This document shows, piece after piece, positions 50,072-58,775 of a stretch of 62,452 nucleotides of DNA. The stretch is from Candidatus Sabulitectum sp. (GTDB lineage: Bacteria; Fermentibacterota; Fermentibacteria; Fermentibacterales; JCC-6). Location of the stretch: NCBI GenBank assembly GCA_023139045.1, contig JAGLOJ010000098.1:1-62452 (forward strand), in the 5' to 3' direction. The position numbers and the translations under genes were made by a program. The notes below the pieces were generated by a model, which saw only the letters and a program-made list of their open reading frames with translations, did no database searches and was not told the origin of the DNA. The first letter of the stretch is position 1. Every line of letters starts with the position of its first letter.

Positions 50072-51616
50072 GTGAAAAAGGTCAGTATTTATTTTTTTAA
50101 CAAACACAGTTATGCTTTAATTGCATCTGTGCTGGTTCTCTGGTTTGCTTTCGATGTTTTTACTGCTTTGTCAGCACCACCGAACAATCTTGTATGTCGC
50201 CTTGAGGATGATGCCTTCTTTTATGCAACAATTTCCCGGCATGCAGTTGAAGAAGGAATTGTTTCGTTCGATGGTGTCTCTGCCACCAATGGTTTCCATC
50301 CGTTATGGATGGGAATGGTCATGGCAACCCGCCTAATTATTCCTGATCAGATTGATTTTCTTCGAGCAGTAAGCGTTCTTTCCTCCTTTCTGATGTTTAC
50401 TGCAGGAATTGTTGTGGTCAAAACACTAAGCAGGCAGTACTCCCCAATGGTGGTTCTACTGGTCTTTATCCTTCTATTGAGATACCTGAGGGACTTTGCT
50501 CATCTTGCTATGGAGACCTCAATTCTGATTCCTGTTGCCTTTCTGGCTCTGGTAATGCTTGATCGAGTTACACCTGCGACTTCAAGACAATCTCTCCTTC
50601 GGTTGGGTGGAGTGCTTGCTCTTGTTGGGCTTGCCCGACTGGATGCGGCACTTCTTGCTGTGTTGATCGGTATATGGGCAGTCAAGGAGAGGGGTAAACC
50701 ATCTGCCCTTATTGTGTTTCTCCCGGGGATCATTGCCGGGGCTTGCTATCTTGCAGTAAACCGGGTGTTTTTTTGTAGCTGGATGTCTGTGTCTGGAGCC
50801 ATCAAAGCCTCTGGTCCGGGTTTGAACACTTTGTTTGCAAAGCAGTTGTTTCTGCTTTCGGATCCCCTTGGCTTGAGAAGTCCGTGGGGTCTTTTCCTGT
50901 TATTTCTCGTCTTGTCATTTGCTGTTCTCTTCCATAGAAAAACAAGACCATCAATAAAGGCAGTGGGTCTGTTTCTGATTCTGTTCACAGCCTCACAACT
51001 GTTGCTTTCCAGTTGGAGACTGTGGTACTGGTATGCTTATCCTGCTGTACTTTTCTGTGGTATCTGTTTCCCCTTTCTTCTTGGGAAAATCTTTGACAGT
51101 TTGAGGGTTCCAGAGAAGATAACGAATATTGCTTCTACTCTTCTTCTTGTTCTTACAATTCCTTTTGCGGTGTTGTGGGGGTGGAATTACGGAGGGGAAA
51201 AAGCTGAAGACTTCAGGGTGCGGAATATGAACATCGCTCAAGAGTTGAACGAGTCGATGGGGGATTCAACACTGGTGGCGATGGGTGACAGGGCAGGCAG
51301 CTTTGCCTATTTTTTTCGTGGTGGGGTGGTGCAGATGGAGGGCCTTGCCGGAAGTAAAGAGCTGGCGGAATCCATCCGGCAGGGCAGGCTTCAGAAGTAT
51401 TTAACAGAGATGGAAGTTGACTTTATTGCGAGCTGGACCGGTCCGGAGAACAGTCGGAATTACGCTTCGTGGGTTCTTCTCGTTCCAGACAGAGCACAGA
51501 GCCAGTCTCTGCCAAACAGGATTACAGTACATCGGAAGGATGAACTCCAAAGATGGACCGGGAGCACAGGAACGGTATTTCTCTGGCGTTTCAATGGGAG
51601 AGATGTTGTCAGATAA
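50072..51616 (+). CDS. GT-C fold membrane glycosyltransferase
   Basis: A 514-residue polytopic protein starting with GTG. It has an acidic first loop (RLEDDAFFYATISRHA) and ATNGFHPLW, about ten membrane spans, and a soluble C-terminal domain (MGDRAGSFAYFFRG). Similar in plan to the proteins at 48038 and 51603. Overlaps the next gene by 14 bases. Substrate unknown. Confidence 0.75.
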   Translation: MKKVSIYFFNKHSYALIASVLVLWFAFDVFTALSAPPNNLVCRLEDDAFFYATISRHAVEEGIVSFDGVSATNGFHPLWMGMVMATRLIIPDQIDFLRAVSVLSSFLMFTAGIVVVKTLSRQYSPMVVLLVFILLLRYLRDFAHLAMETSILIPVAFLALVMLDRVTPATSRQSLLRLGGVLALVGLARLDAALLAVLIGIWAVKERGKPSALIVFLPGIIAGACYLAVNRVFFCSWMSVSGAIKASGPGLNTLFAKQLFLLSDPLGLRSPWGLFLLFLVLSFAVLFHRKTRPSIKAVGLFLILFTASQLLLSSWRLWYWYAYPAVLFCGICFPFLLGKIFDSLRVPEKITNIASTLLLVLTIPFAVLWGWNYGGEKAEDFRVRNMNIAQELNESMGDSTLVAMGDRAGSFAYFFRGGVVQMEGLAGSKELAESIRQGRLQKYLTEMEVDFIASWTGPENSRNYASWVLLVPDRAQSQSLPNRITVHRKDELQRWTGSTGTVFLWRFNGRDVVR

Positions 51617-53060
51617 ACAGTGTTATGTCATAGCAGTTCTGATTCTTCTTGCCACAGTTACTCTGTGTTTTTCAGAAACTCTGAGTACGGGATTTGTTTC
51701 TGACGATTTTGTTCTTGTGAACAGGGTGGCGGGTGAGGGCTACTTTTCGAGCTGGGGTGGAGGAAACCGGTCGGTGTTTTTTCGTCCGGCCACTACTCTA
51801 TCCTATCTTTGTGATTTTCAGGTATGGGGGGTCAATCCGGTAGGCTTTCACCTGACCAATCTACTCTGGCATTTCTTCGCAGGCTTCGCCGTATTCCTTC
51901 TGTTTCTGGTGCTGATAAAGCCGGTTGATGCCGGCAGGCCCTGCCTGCACGCAATACTCACAAGTGTGCTGTTTTTGTCTCTGACCTCTCACTCCGAATC
52001 GGTGGCATGGGTTTCTGGAAGAACAGACATTATTGCCACTACACTGTGCCTTGCATCTGCATTTTTCTACTACCGTCAGTTGGATAAACCGTCCATGCTT
52101 CATGCCGTTCTGGCTCTTGTTCTTTTTTCAGCGGGGCTGCTGGCAAAAGAAAGTGTGATAATTACACCCTTGCTTTGGGGGCTGCTTCTTGTATACAGTT
52201 TGGCACAGGGTAAAGAAACCCTTCGGAGGAATCTTTTTCTGTTGGGGTTATCCGCGTTGATTGCAGCGGGCTATCTTGTTCTTAGAATTGTGCTTAATGA
52301 GGGGCTTGTTTCAAATATGAGGTCCGGCGGTTTTCTTGATCTCTCCGCTGTCGGGGTTGCTGAGAACTTTGTTCGATATACTTTTCGCGTGCTGATTCCA
52401 CCCCTTCCATCGGGCTGGAGAATGGTTATTACAAACAACCCCGTACTTGTTCCGCTTGTTCTTCTTGTATTGACGGTACCGGTGTTTGCGGTTCTGCACA
52501 GAAGAGCTTCCAGAGTTCAGAAAAGGCTGCTACTGGTTCTTGCAGGTTGTTACATAGTTTCTCTCCTTCCGGTATTGAGCATGAAGGTTTCTCTGTTTGA
52601 CACACAGTCGGAGAGATATCTCTATCTGCCGGGGGTGTTTGCTGCAGGTTTTCTTACTGTTTCCGTTGTTTCTCTCCTTAAGAAAAGCAAAACCGTTCTT
52701 TTTATTCTAGCCCTTGTGATACCTGGTCAAGTGTTTTTCCTGCAAAAATCCAATGAAAACTGGAAGCAAGCCGGCAGGCTCTGCTCCAGTATTGCACAAT
52801 CTGTTTCGGCATACGATGCTGACAGTGTTATCATTCTCAGCATCCCGGATAGTTACAGGGGAGCCTATGTGTTCAGAAACGGGCTGAACGACGCTGTTAC
52901 CATGCTGACTGGCGAAGAAGCCGACTATACAGTTGTAAGCAAAATCAATTTTTGCGGTGATTCTCTTTATTCGGAGGGGGAAAGCCGGATCATTCCCGAT
53001 CCGTCACGAACAGTGCTCGCCTTTGTGAACGGAAGAATGGAACGAATACGGTCTGATTGA
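51603..53060 (+). CDS. GT-C fold membrane glycosyltransferase (TMTC/PMT-like)
   Basis: A 485-residue polytopic protein. FVSDDFVLVN in the first loop and FRPATTLSYLCDFQVWGVNPVGFHLTNLLWH are typical of protein-O-mannosyl-transferase-like GT-C proteins. I place the start near 51603; GGGAG sits only two bases before that ATG, so the TTG at 51606 is also possible. It overlaps the preceding gene, and the two are likely co-translated. Confidence 0.77.
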   Translation: MLSDKQCYVIAVLILLATVTLCFSETLSTGFVSDDFVLVNRVAGEGYFSSWGGGNRSVFFRPATTLSYLCDFQVWGVNPVGFHLTNLLWHFFAGFAVFLLFLVLIKPVDAGRPCLHAILTSVLFLSLTSHSESVAWVSGRTDIIATTLCLASAFFYYRQLDKPSMLHAVLALVLFSAGLLAKESVIITPLLWGLLLVYSLAQGKETLRRNLFLLGLSALIAAGYLVLRIVLNEGLVSNMRSGGFLDLSAVGVAENFVRYTFRVLIPPLPSGWRMVITNNPVLVPLVLLVLTVPVFAVLHRRASRVQKRLLLVLAGCYIVSLLPVLSMKVSLFDTQSERYLYLPGVFAAGFLTVSVVSLLKKSKTVLFILALVIPGQVFFLQKSNENWKQAGRLCSSIAQSVSAYDADSVIILSIPDSYRGAYVFRNGLNDAVTMLTGEEADYTVVSKINFCGDSLYSEGESRIIPDPSRTVLAFVNGRMERIRSD

Positions 53061-53102
53061 TTTCGCTATCCTGGAATCCACTATTCAGAGTATCCCCGTT
53101 TA

Positions 53103-53127
53103 CTGCAGGCACAAAACTTCCCTGCAG
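53103..53127. terminator. Hairpin between convergent genes
   Basis: CTGCAGG and CCTGCAG form a 7-bp stem with an 11-base loop between the convergent GT-C and FG-GAP genes. No T-run, so termination is only possible. Confidence 0.35.
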
Positions 53128-53145
53128 TGCATTCCGGTAAATCCT

Positions 53146-54987
53146 TCAGCGGATAATACAGACCTTGAGAATTTCCCTCTGTTGACCGGCAACTGAAACA
53201 ATGTGGTATACCCCCGGAGAGAGGCCCTCAATTGTATCAATAACGAAGCAGTTCGCCGGTTCGTAAGATCGGCGGGCGACAAGTCTTCCCGAGACATCGT
53301 AGACCATCAGCTCTGTAAAACCATCCGCGTAAGGGTTGATTGTTGCGGTTATAGATATCAGGGCGGGATTGCAGTCAACTCGGACCAGAGGCTCTTCAGT
53401 TATCAGTTCGGAGTCATGATAGAGTTCACCAAGGACTCCTTCTAAATCTACAGAGTAGAGGAATGGAGCAGTGTCGGGAGAATCAGAGTTGAGGAACACC
53501 CTGTATTGTATGTAGTAGTTGACTTCCGGGAAGAGGTCGCCAAGGTAAGTTCCACTGGTGGTAACGGTGTCAGACCATTCCCCCATGTTTTCAGGATCAT
53601 TTGAATTTCTTAACTGAAAGCTTATGGTTGTGCCCGGAGGTTCCCAGGAATCCCATATGATGTTTCCCCACTGATCGTCGGTGGTTGCAGGTACATTTGC
53701 CACAACAGAAGTAAGAACACCATTCATGGAGAAACTGGTGGGATCGGCTGAAAGAACCCTTACATCATAGCGGCACAGGCAGGAGATCTCTGATGTACCG
53801 TCCATATCAGAATCAATGAGGCAGAGAGACATGGGTATTTCTGCAGCAAGCTTCGTTTCAAAAAGAGAGAGACCGGATCCATCAAGGTTTGACAGAATGG
53901 TCACAGAATTTTCAATTTTGTCAGAAACGGCAATATCAAGATCTCCGTCATCCTCTAGATCAATCAGAAGACATGAGCCTGTTTGAGTGGTATTTATCTC
54001 AAGGTTTTTAACGTCCCAGGCTGTACCTGATCCGTCCAGACTGGTACAGAGGAAGACTGAATTTTCTCCCAGGCCACTTACAAGAAGGTCGATGAAAGAG
54101 TCTCCATTGAAGTCACCGGCAGAAAGACATGCTGCCAGTGGAACGGAAGCAATTGTGTATTGAATCCATGTGTCATCGGCAGAATTCTTCTTGAACCAGT
54201 ACACCTCGTTGCTCAGCTTGCAGCAGGCGGAAACATCGGGGATTCCATCTGAGTCAATATCAGTAATGGCAGCGTAGAAAGGATTATTCACGGTTGAACA
54301 GATTGTTTGCCTCAACCAGCTTTCTCCTGCTCCATTCTGGTTGTTCATCCAGCCCAGTGTATCCCTGAAGAAGGAGCAGAACAGGATATCAAGATCACCG
54401 TCCTGATCCATGTCACCACAATCGACAGAAGTAATGCCCGTGATGTTTTCAACGCTGTGGTACAGCCACACGGCAGAACTGCCCGGGTTTTCCAGCCAGG
54501 AAATTCCAGAGTTGCTGTAACTGCCGATGACCACATCAATATCGCCGTCGTTATCAAGATCTCCACTGGAGATGGATCGGCACTGGCTGAAAGATGAAGC
54601 GATGGTTACCGTATTCCATTCTTCATCGGGTATACCGATAATTCCAGGATTTACAAGAAGAATTACATCACTGTCGGGGAGATAGGAAACAATCACAAGG
54701 TCGGGGAATCCGTCTCCTGTGAAATCGGCTGCTTCCGCATGTATTCCGTAAGAAAGGTCGTTGCAGATCGTTTGATTCAGCATTGGATATTTCGGGGAAA
54801 GGCGGCCGACAGACTGCCAACCCGTGTTTTCCTCCTCCAGGAAAGAAGTACCGAAAGTCAGCCAGAAATCAAGGGAGCCTGGTCCGCCGTGCCAGGAGTT
54901 TTGTTGTGCTGAAGGGATTTGGGCGGAAGAGGGGAAGGAAAGGACTGCAATAAGAAAAAACACTGCTATTATTTTACGTATACTCAT
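53146..54987 (-). CDS. Secreted FG-GAP/VCBS repeat protein with sorting domain
   Basis: A 613-residue exported protein: signal peptide (MSIRKIIAVFFLIAVLSFPSSA), a propeller with seven acidic loops (for example DFTGDGFPD, DLDNDGDID, DMDQDGDLD, DIDSDGIPD), a jelly-roll-like segment with NDPENMGEWSDTV, and a C-terminal domain (MVYDVSGRLVARR ... GLSPGVYHIVSV) of the FlgD/T9SS type. GAGGAG precedes the ATG at 54987. Same architecture as the protein at 42424, so they are paralogues. Confidence 0.88.
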   Translation of the reverse strand: MSIRKIIAVFFLIAVLSFPSSAQIPSAQQNSWHGGPGSLDFWLTFGTSFLEEENTGWQSVGRLSPKYPMLNQTICNDLSYGIHAEAADFTGDGFPDLVIVSYLPDSDVILLVNPGIIGIPDEEWNTVTIASSFSQCRSISSGDLDNDGDIDVVIGSYSNSGISWLENPGSSAVWLYHSVENITGITSVDCGDMDQDGDLDILFCSFFRDTLGWMNNQNGAGESWLRQTICSTVNNPFYAAITDIDSDGIPDVSACCKLSNEVYWFKKNSADDTWIQYTIASVPLAACLSAGDFNGDSFIDLLVSGLGENSVFLCTSLDGSGTAWDVKNLEINTTQTGSCLLIDLEDDGDLDIAVSDKIENSVTILSNLDGSGLSLFETKLAAEIPMSLCLIDSDMDGTSEISCLCRYDVRVLSADPTSFSMNGVLTSVVANVPATTDDQWGNIIWDSWEPPGTTISFQLRNSNDPENMGEWSDTVTTSGTYLGDLFPEVNYYIQYRVFLNSDSPDTAPFLYSVDLEGVLGELYHDSELITEEPLVRVDCNPALISITATINPYADGFTELMVYDVSGRLVARRSYEPANCFVIDTIEGLSPGVYHIVSVAGQQREILKVCIIR

Positions 54988-55026
54988 GTTACTCCTCACT
55001 TGAGACAATCATAAACGGAGAGCAGC

Positions 55027-55060
55027 AAAAAAAAGAGCTCTCACTATTGGTGGAGAGCCC
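55027..55060 (-). terminator. Terminator of tRNA-Ser
   Basis: On the minus strand a stem built from GGCTCTCC and GAGAGC with one bulge is followed by eight T. It lies 12 bases beyond the tRNA. Confidence 0.85.
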
Positions 55061-55071
55061 GTGTAATTGAA

Positions 55072-55162
55072 TGGCGGAGAAGGAGGGATTCGAACCCTCG
55101 GTAGAGTTTCCCCTACATACGCTTAGCAGGCGTACGCCTTAAACCAGCTCGGCCACCTCTCC
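55072..55162 (-). tRNA. tRNA-Ser (anticodon GCT)
   Basis: A class II tRNA on the minus strand: acceptor GGAGAGG with CTTCTCC, anticodon loop CTGCTAA giving GCT, long variable arm (GTAGGGG...CTCTAC), T arm GAGGGTTCGAATCCCTC and encoded CCA. Serine identity follows from the long variable arm and anticodon. Confidence 0.96.
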
Positions 55163-55183
55163 GCAGCATTCAATCGGGGGTCA

Positions 55184-55212
55184 ATTATCTGAATTATTTT
55201 CTTCACAGTCAA
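55184..55212 (-). promoter_or_regulatory. Promoter of tRNA-Ser
   Basis: On the minus strand TTGACT (55212-55207), a 17-base spacer, and GATAAT (55189-55184), about 22 bases before the tRNA 5' end. Both hexamers match consensus in five of six positions. Confidence 0.75.
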
Positions 55213-55293
55213 CCCCGAGGTGGTGGTGCCACAGGTCTATTCTGGTTTTATACTAGGACGGTCTCCCGGGGTAACAGACTGAAAGGATTTTGT

Positions 55294-56610
55294 ATGGCCA
55301 GAGTCGACAGGCTGGTGATTGGAATTTTCGGCAGGATCAATGCCGGCAAGAGTACTCTAATGAATCTGCTGACACAACAGGAAACTTCCATTGTTGATTC
55401 CCAGCCGGGCACTACGGCTGATATCAAAAGCTCAGTTATGGAAATTCATTCCCTGGGAGCTGTGCGAATTCTTGACACCGCCGGTCTGGATGAAGCTTCA
55501 GACCTTGGCGGTAAAAAAAGAAAGAAAGCTCTCGCTGCACTTGGGGAAGTGGACATTGCCCTGATGGTGATTGATCCGGTGCAGGCTTTCATATCCATGC
55601 AGCTTGAGGTGGAAGAACTGATAAGTTCCATGGCTGCCAGAAAAGGCAAACGACTGGCAGTGGTGTTCAACATCCGTTCCGATGCCAGGTCTTTGCTTTT
55701 AAATACCGGTGCAACTGTTTCCGAGGCAAAGGAGTTCTGTCGATCTGTTTTTCCCGACAGAAAGAACACTCGGTCGCTTTCTGCAGATATTTCTCTTCAG
55801 GAGGATTACCTTTCTGTGATTGAATTTGTAACTGAATCAAAACCTGAGGGGATGATCCCTGTTCCCCTGCTTCCATTCCTTAATCCGAGAAGCCCCGTGT
55901 TGATGCATATTCCACTGGATGCTGAATCTCCTACAGGCAGGCTTCTCCGCCCTCAGGAAATGAGTATGGAGTATTTACTGCGAATGATGGTTCCTGTGGG
56001 TCTCTACAGAACAGATCTAACCCTTGCAAGAAGTGGCTCCAGCCTTCTTTCCAGTCGTGAAAAAGATAAGTTTCTTAAATTTCTTGGGGCTCTGGAGCAG
56101 GGCATTGGAGGGGTGCAGCTTGTAATCACTGATTCTCAGGCTATTGATGTGATGAGCAAATGGGTTCCTGATGGAATTCCTCTTACAACATTCTCCATAA
56201 TGATGATAAATCAGACTGCTGGTGGAGATATGAGTCTTTTTGCGGAAGGCGTAAAGGCTATGAATACCCTTACATCAGCCAGCACAGTACTTATTGCCGA
56301 GGCCTGTAATCATGACAGGATTGCAGAAGATATAGGAACCGTGCAGATTCCATCCAAGCTGCAGAAACTGTTTCCCGGGATTACCGTGGACCATTCTTTC
56401 GGCAGAGAATTTCCAGATGCTGACAAGCTGAAGGAGTATGATCTTGTTATACATTGCGGAGGCTGTATGATAAGCAGACAGAAGCTCTCTGCTCGAATCA
56501 ATCATCTTGCAGAGGTTGCAGTTCCCCTGACAAATTACGGCTTTGTTCTCTCCTGGTTTGAAGGCCCCGAGGTACTGCGCAGAGTTCTTGAACCCTGGAA
56601 GGAAAAATGA
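55294..56610 (+). CDS. hydF: [FeFe]-hydrogenase maturation GTPase HydF
   Basis: A 438-residue protein that carries the 2Fe precursor to apo-hydrogenase. The GTPase domain has GRINAGKST (residues 13-21), QPGTTAD, DTAG and NIRSD. The C-terminal cluster domain has C338-x-H340, then 46 residues, then H387-C388-xx-C391, exactly the HydF pattern. This implies an [FeFe]-hydrogenase and HydE/HydG elsewhere. It is followed by an overlapping gene. Confidence 0.95.
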   Translation: MARVDRLVIGIFGRINAGKSTLMNLLTQQETSIVDSQPGTTADIKSSVMEIHSLGAVRILDTAGLDEASDLGGKKRKKALAALGEVDIALMVIDPVQAFISMQLEVEELISSMAARKGKRLAVVFNIRSDARSLLLNTGATVSEAKEFCRSVFPDRKNTRSLSADISLQEDYLSVIEFVTESKPEGMIPVPLLPFLNPRSPVLMHIPLDAESPTGRLLRPQEMSMEYLLRMMVPVGLYRTDLTLARSGSSLLSSREKDKFLKFLGALEQGIGGVQLVITDSQAIDVMSKWVPDGIPLTTFSIMMINQTAGGDMSLFAEGVKAMNTLTSASTVLIAEACNHDRIAEDIGTVQIPSKLQKLFPGITVDHSFGREFPDADKLKEYDLVIHCGGCMISRQKLSARINHLAEVAVPLTNYGFVLSWFEGPEVLRRVLEPWKEK

Positions 56611-57791
56611 CACTACTTCTTATTGCTTCAATACTGGCAGTGGGCCTCCCCTCTGGTGACGGCGCCATTGTTATGCTTCCCGGAATCCCCGTTCACCCCT
56701 GGGAATCACTGTCCGACAACCAGTTGGAAGAGATGTGGACTTATGGTATTCTGGGCTACCAGGTTACTCGTTCCGGCTGGTCCGGTTACATTCTGAATGG
56801 CCCTGACGGCTCATCACAGATTCTGGAAGAAATTGCAGAGACACTTGAATCGGACAGTGTAATGGCTGACAGTTCTCTCTGGGCAAGGACTCTACAACTG
56901 GTCTGGAATACCAATGCCCTGGCCAATTCATGGATTCTTGGAGACTCTGTGGGGGAACTCCCGGTTGTGCCGGTAAGAACCAGCAGATGGCTGGAAGCAG
57001 GGGCAGATACCCTTATTGTATCTCTGCCGATAGAAAATACAGTGTTTTTGTGGGGAGGAGAGCGAGCGGGAGATTTTCATCTCACAGCCTGGCGCGGTAT
57101 CGGAACGGAAGTTATTCCGGGTGGGTCATCAGCAATAAATGCGCTGGTTACCTGTACTGTTGAAGGATCACCGGGTGATATCATTTCCCTTGAATACACT
57201 CCATCAGAGCTTGATGATTTCTGGAGAGAGAAATGGGCTCCCCTTTTCAGTGCCGCAGACAGTCTTGTTCTACGGCAGATACCCGGTGGTCTGGCCGAAA
57301 AAAATTCTCTGGTGTGGATAAGAGGAACAGGAGGACAGAGCTTCTCTCCCTGGACCATGATTCCCTCTCCTTCCCCGCCTGTCGTGGCTTCTGTGGAGAT
57401 TGACCGTCTTGCCGGCATAATGCCTGCTGTGAGAAATGTACCAGTGTCAGGCATTCTTGTTGTAACAATGCCCGGCAATGCCGGAAGCGGGGCAAGGGCA
57501 GCTTATGCCGCAGCTCTTCTTGAGCGTATTGTGAGCAGAATGGCGTTACCTGATGGTTCTACCTGTCAGGGTGTTTCCTCTGAAGACGGTTCTGTTTTTC
57601 TGTACATATCAGAAGTTGATTGGGATGAGCAGACAGCCCTTGAAGTAATCAGGGATGAATTGAGTCCCATTATTTTCACTTCACCTGAATATCAGTTATT
57701 GAACAATGCGGCAATCAAAGCTGGAATCCCGGAGATGGATCAGCATGACACTATCACTCTTCTTGCGGGGGTCATGGGATTCTTGAACTGA
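56607..57791 (+). CDS. Secreted protein of unknown function
   Basis: A 394-residue protein with a hydrophobic N-terminus (MTLLLIASILAVGLPSG) that fits a signal peptide. The body is a mixture of strands and acidic stretches with no motif that I recognise. The ATG overlaps the hydF TGA in an ATGA unit, so it is translated with hydF, though an exported product is an odd partner for a cytoplasmic maturase. Confidence 0.75.
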   Translation: MTLLLIASILAVGLPSGDGAIVMLPGIPVHPWESLSDNQLEEMWTYGILGYQVTRSGWSGYILNGPDGSSQILEEIAETLESDSVMADSSLWARTLQLVWNTNALANSWILGDSVGELPVVPVRTSRWLEAGADTLIVSLPIENTVFLWGGERAGDFHLTAWRGIGTEVIPGGSSAINALVTCTVEGSPGDIISLEYTPSELDDFWREKWAPLFSAADSLVLRQIPGGLAEKNSLVWIRGTGGQSFSPWTMIPSPSPPVVASVEIDRLAGIMPAVRNVPVSGILVVTMPGNAGSGARAAYAAALLERIVSRMALPDGSTCQGVSSEDGSVFLYISEVDWDEQTALEVIRDELSPIIFTSPEYQLLNNAAIKAGIPEMDQHDTITLLAGVMGFLN

Positions 57792-57948
57792 AAGCGACTG
57801 TATTTTTTCAGTTTCAGTTCACTGATCACAGCATCGCAAGAGGGCGGCACAATGCTTTAAGGCATTAAGTTTTCCGGGGTGTCATTCAGCACGGGCTTGT
57901 AGTATTTTACATATATTGAGATTTCTTTATAGAAAGAATTGATTTGCT

Positions 57949-58728
57949 ATGAGTGTGCTTGCCTTATTGATACTTGCAATGATTGCTTTTGGTGGAACCT
58001 ACACTATTGAAGAGCATTACCACCCCGGTATGCCTGATTCTCATGGTATGATGATTCAGGATAATGATACTGACAGGTTGTGGATATCAGATTACTGGAC
58101 TGGTGAGTTTATCGAATTTGACATGACAACAGGAAATGTCACCGGCAATGTTTGGGATTGTTATCCTCGCCCGACAGATGTTGCTTTTTGTGAATATGAG
58201 GGGGTAGCTAATCAGTACCTGCTTGGCCATTTTGACAACAACCACATAGAAATTTACGACGAATCAACAACAGGGGCCAACCCTTACCTGAACGGCTTTA
58301 TTGCAGGCCCTTCCAGCTGGGAGAAGGTTTATGGAGTAGCAGCAGGTGACGGTATGATCTATGTGACAACGCCGCTGGGGGGAATAATAGCCTGGGCAGA
58401 GTAGTCATCTGTTTCATGGACAGAGACAAATGTTTATCCTGTTGTTGGTCTCGCCGTATACGAAGACTACCTGTTTGCGTGCAAAGCACAGCAGACACCG
58501 GATAACATCCTTATCTACAGCATCAATTCCGATGGAAGTGTAGACTTGGATCCAATCTGGTCTTGCCAGTTTGATGAAGCTCAATATGGCCCCGATGGAA
58601 GTATTGATTACGATGGCGAGTATATATGGATTCATCCGGAGGGTGGTGATCTGTTCAAGTTGAGTATAAACTGGACTCCGTCCGGATTGAACAGAGCCAC
58701 ATGGGCAAGTATTAAGTCTTCTTTTTAG
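57949..58728 (+). pseudogene. Secreted propeller-like protein gene broken by an in-frame TAG
   Basis: A hydrophobic signal peptide (MSVLALLILAMIAFGG) and repeated surface-type blocks (DRLWISDYWTGEFIEFD, YLLGHFDNNHIEIYD, VAAGDGMIYVTTP) end at TAG 58402-58404. The same frame then continues without a break (VVGLAVYEDYLFACKA, YDGEYIWIHPEGGDLFKL) to a natural stop at 58728. The two halves repeat the same beta-propeller-like pattern, so one change probably broke a 259-codon gene. Family unknown. Confidence 0.65.
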
Positions 58729-58775
58729 GGTTTCTGAAAAGAAAAACGAACACTGATTTGCTTAGGGCGCCTGCT

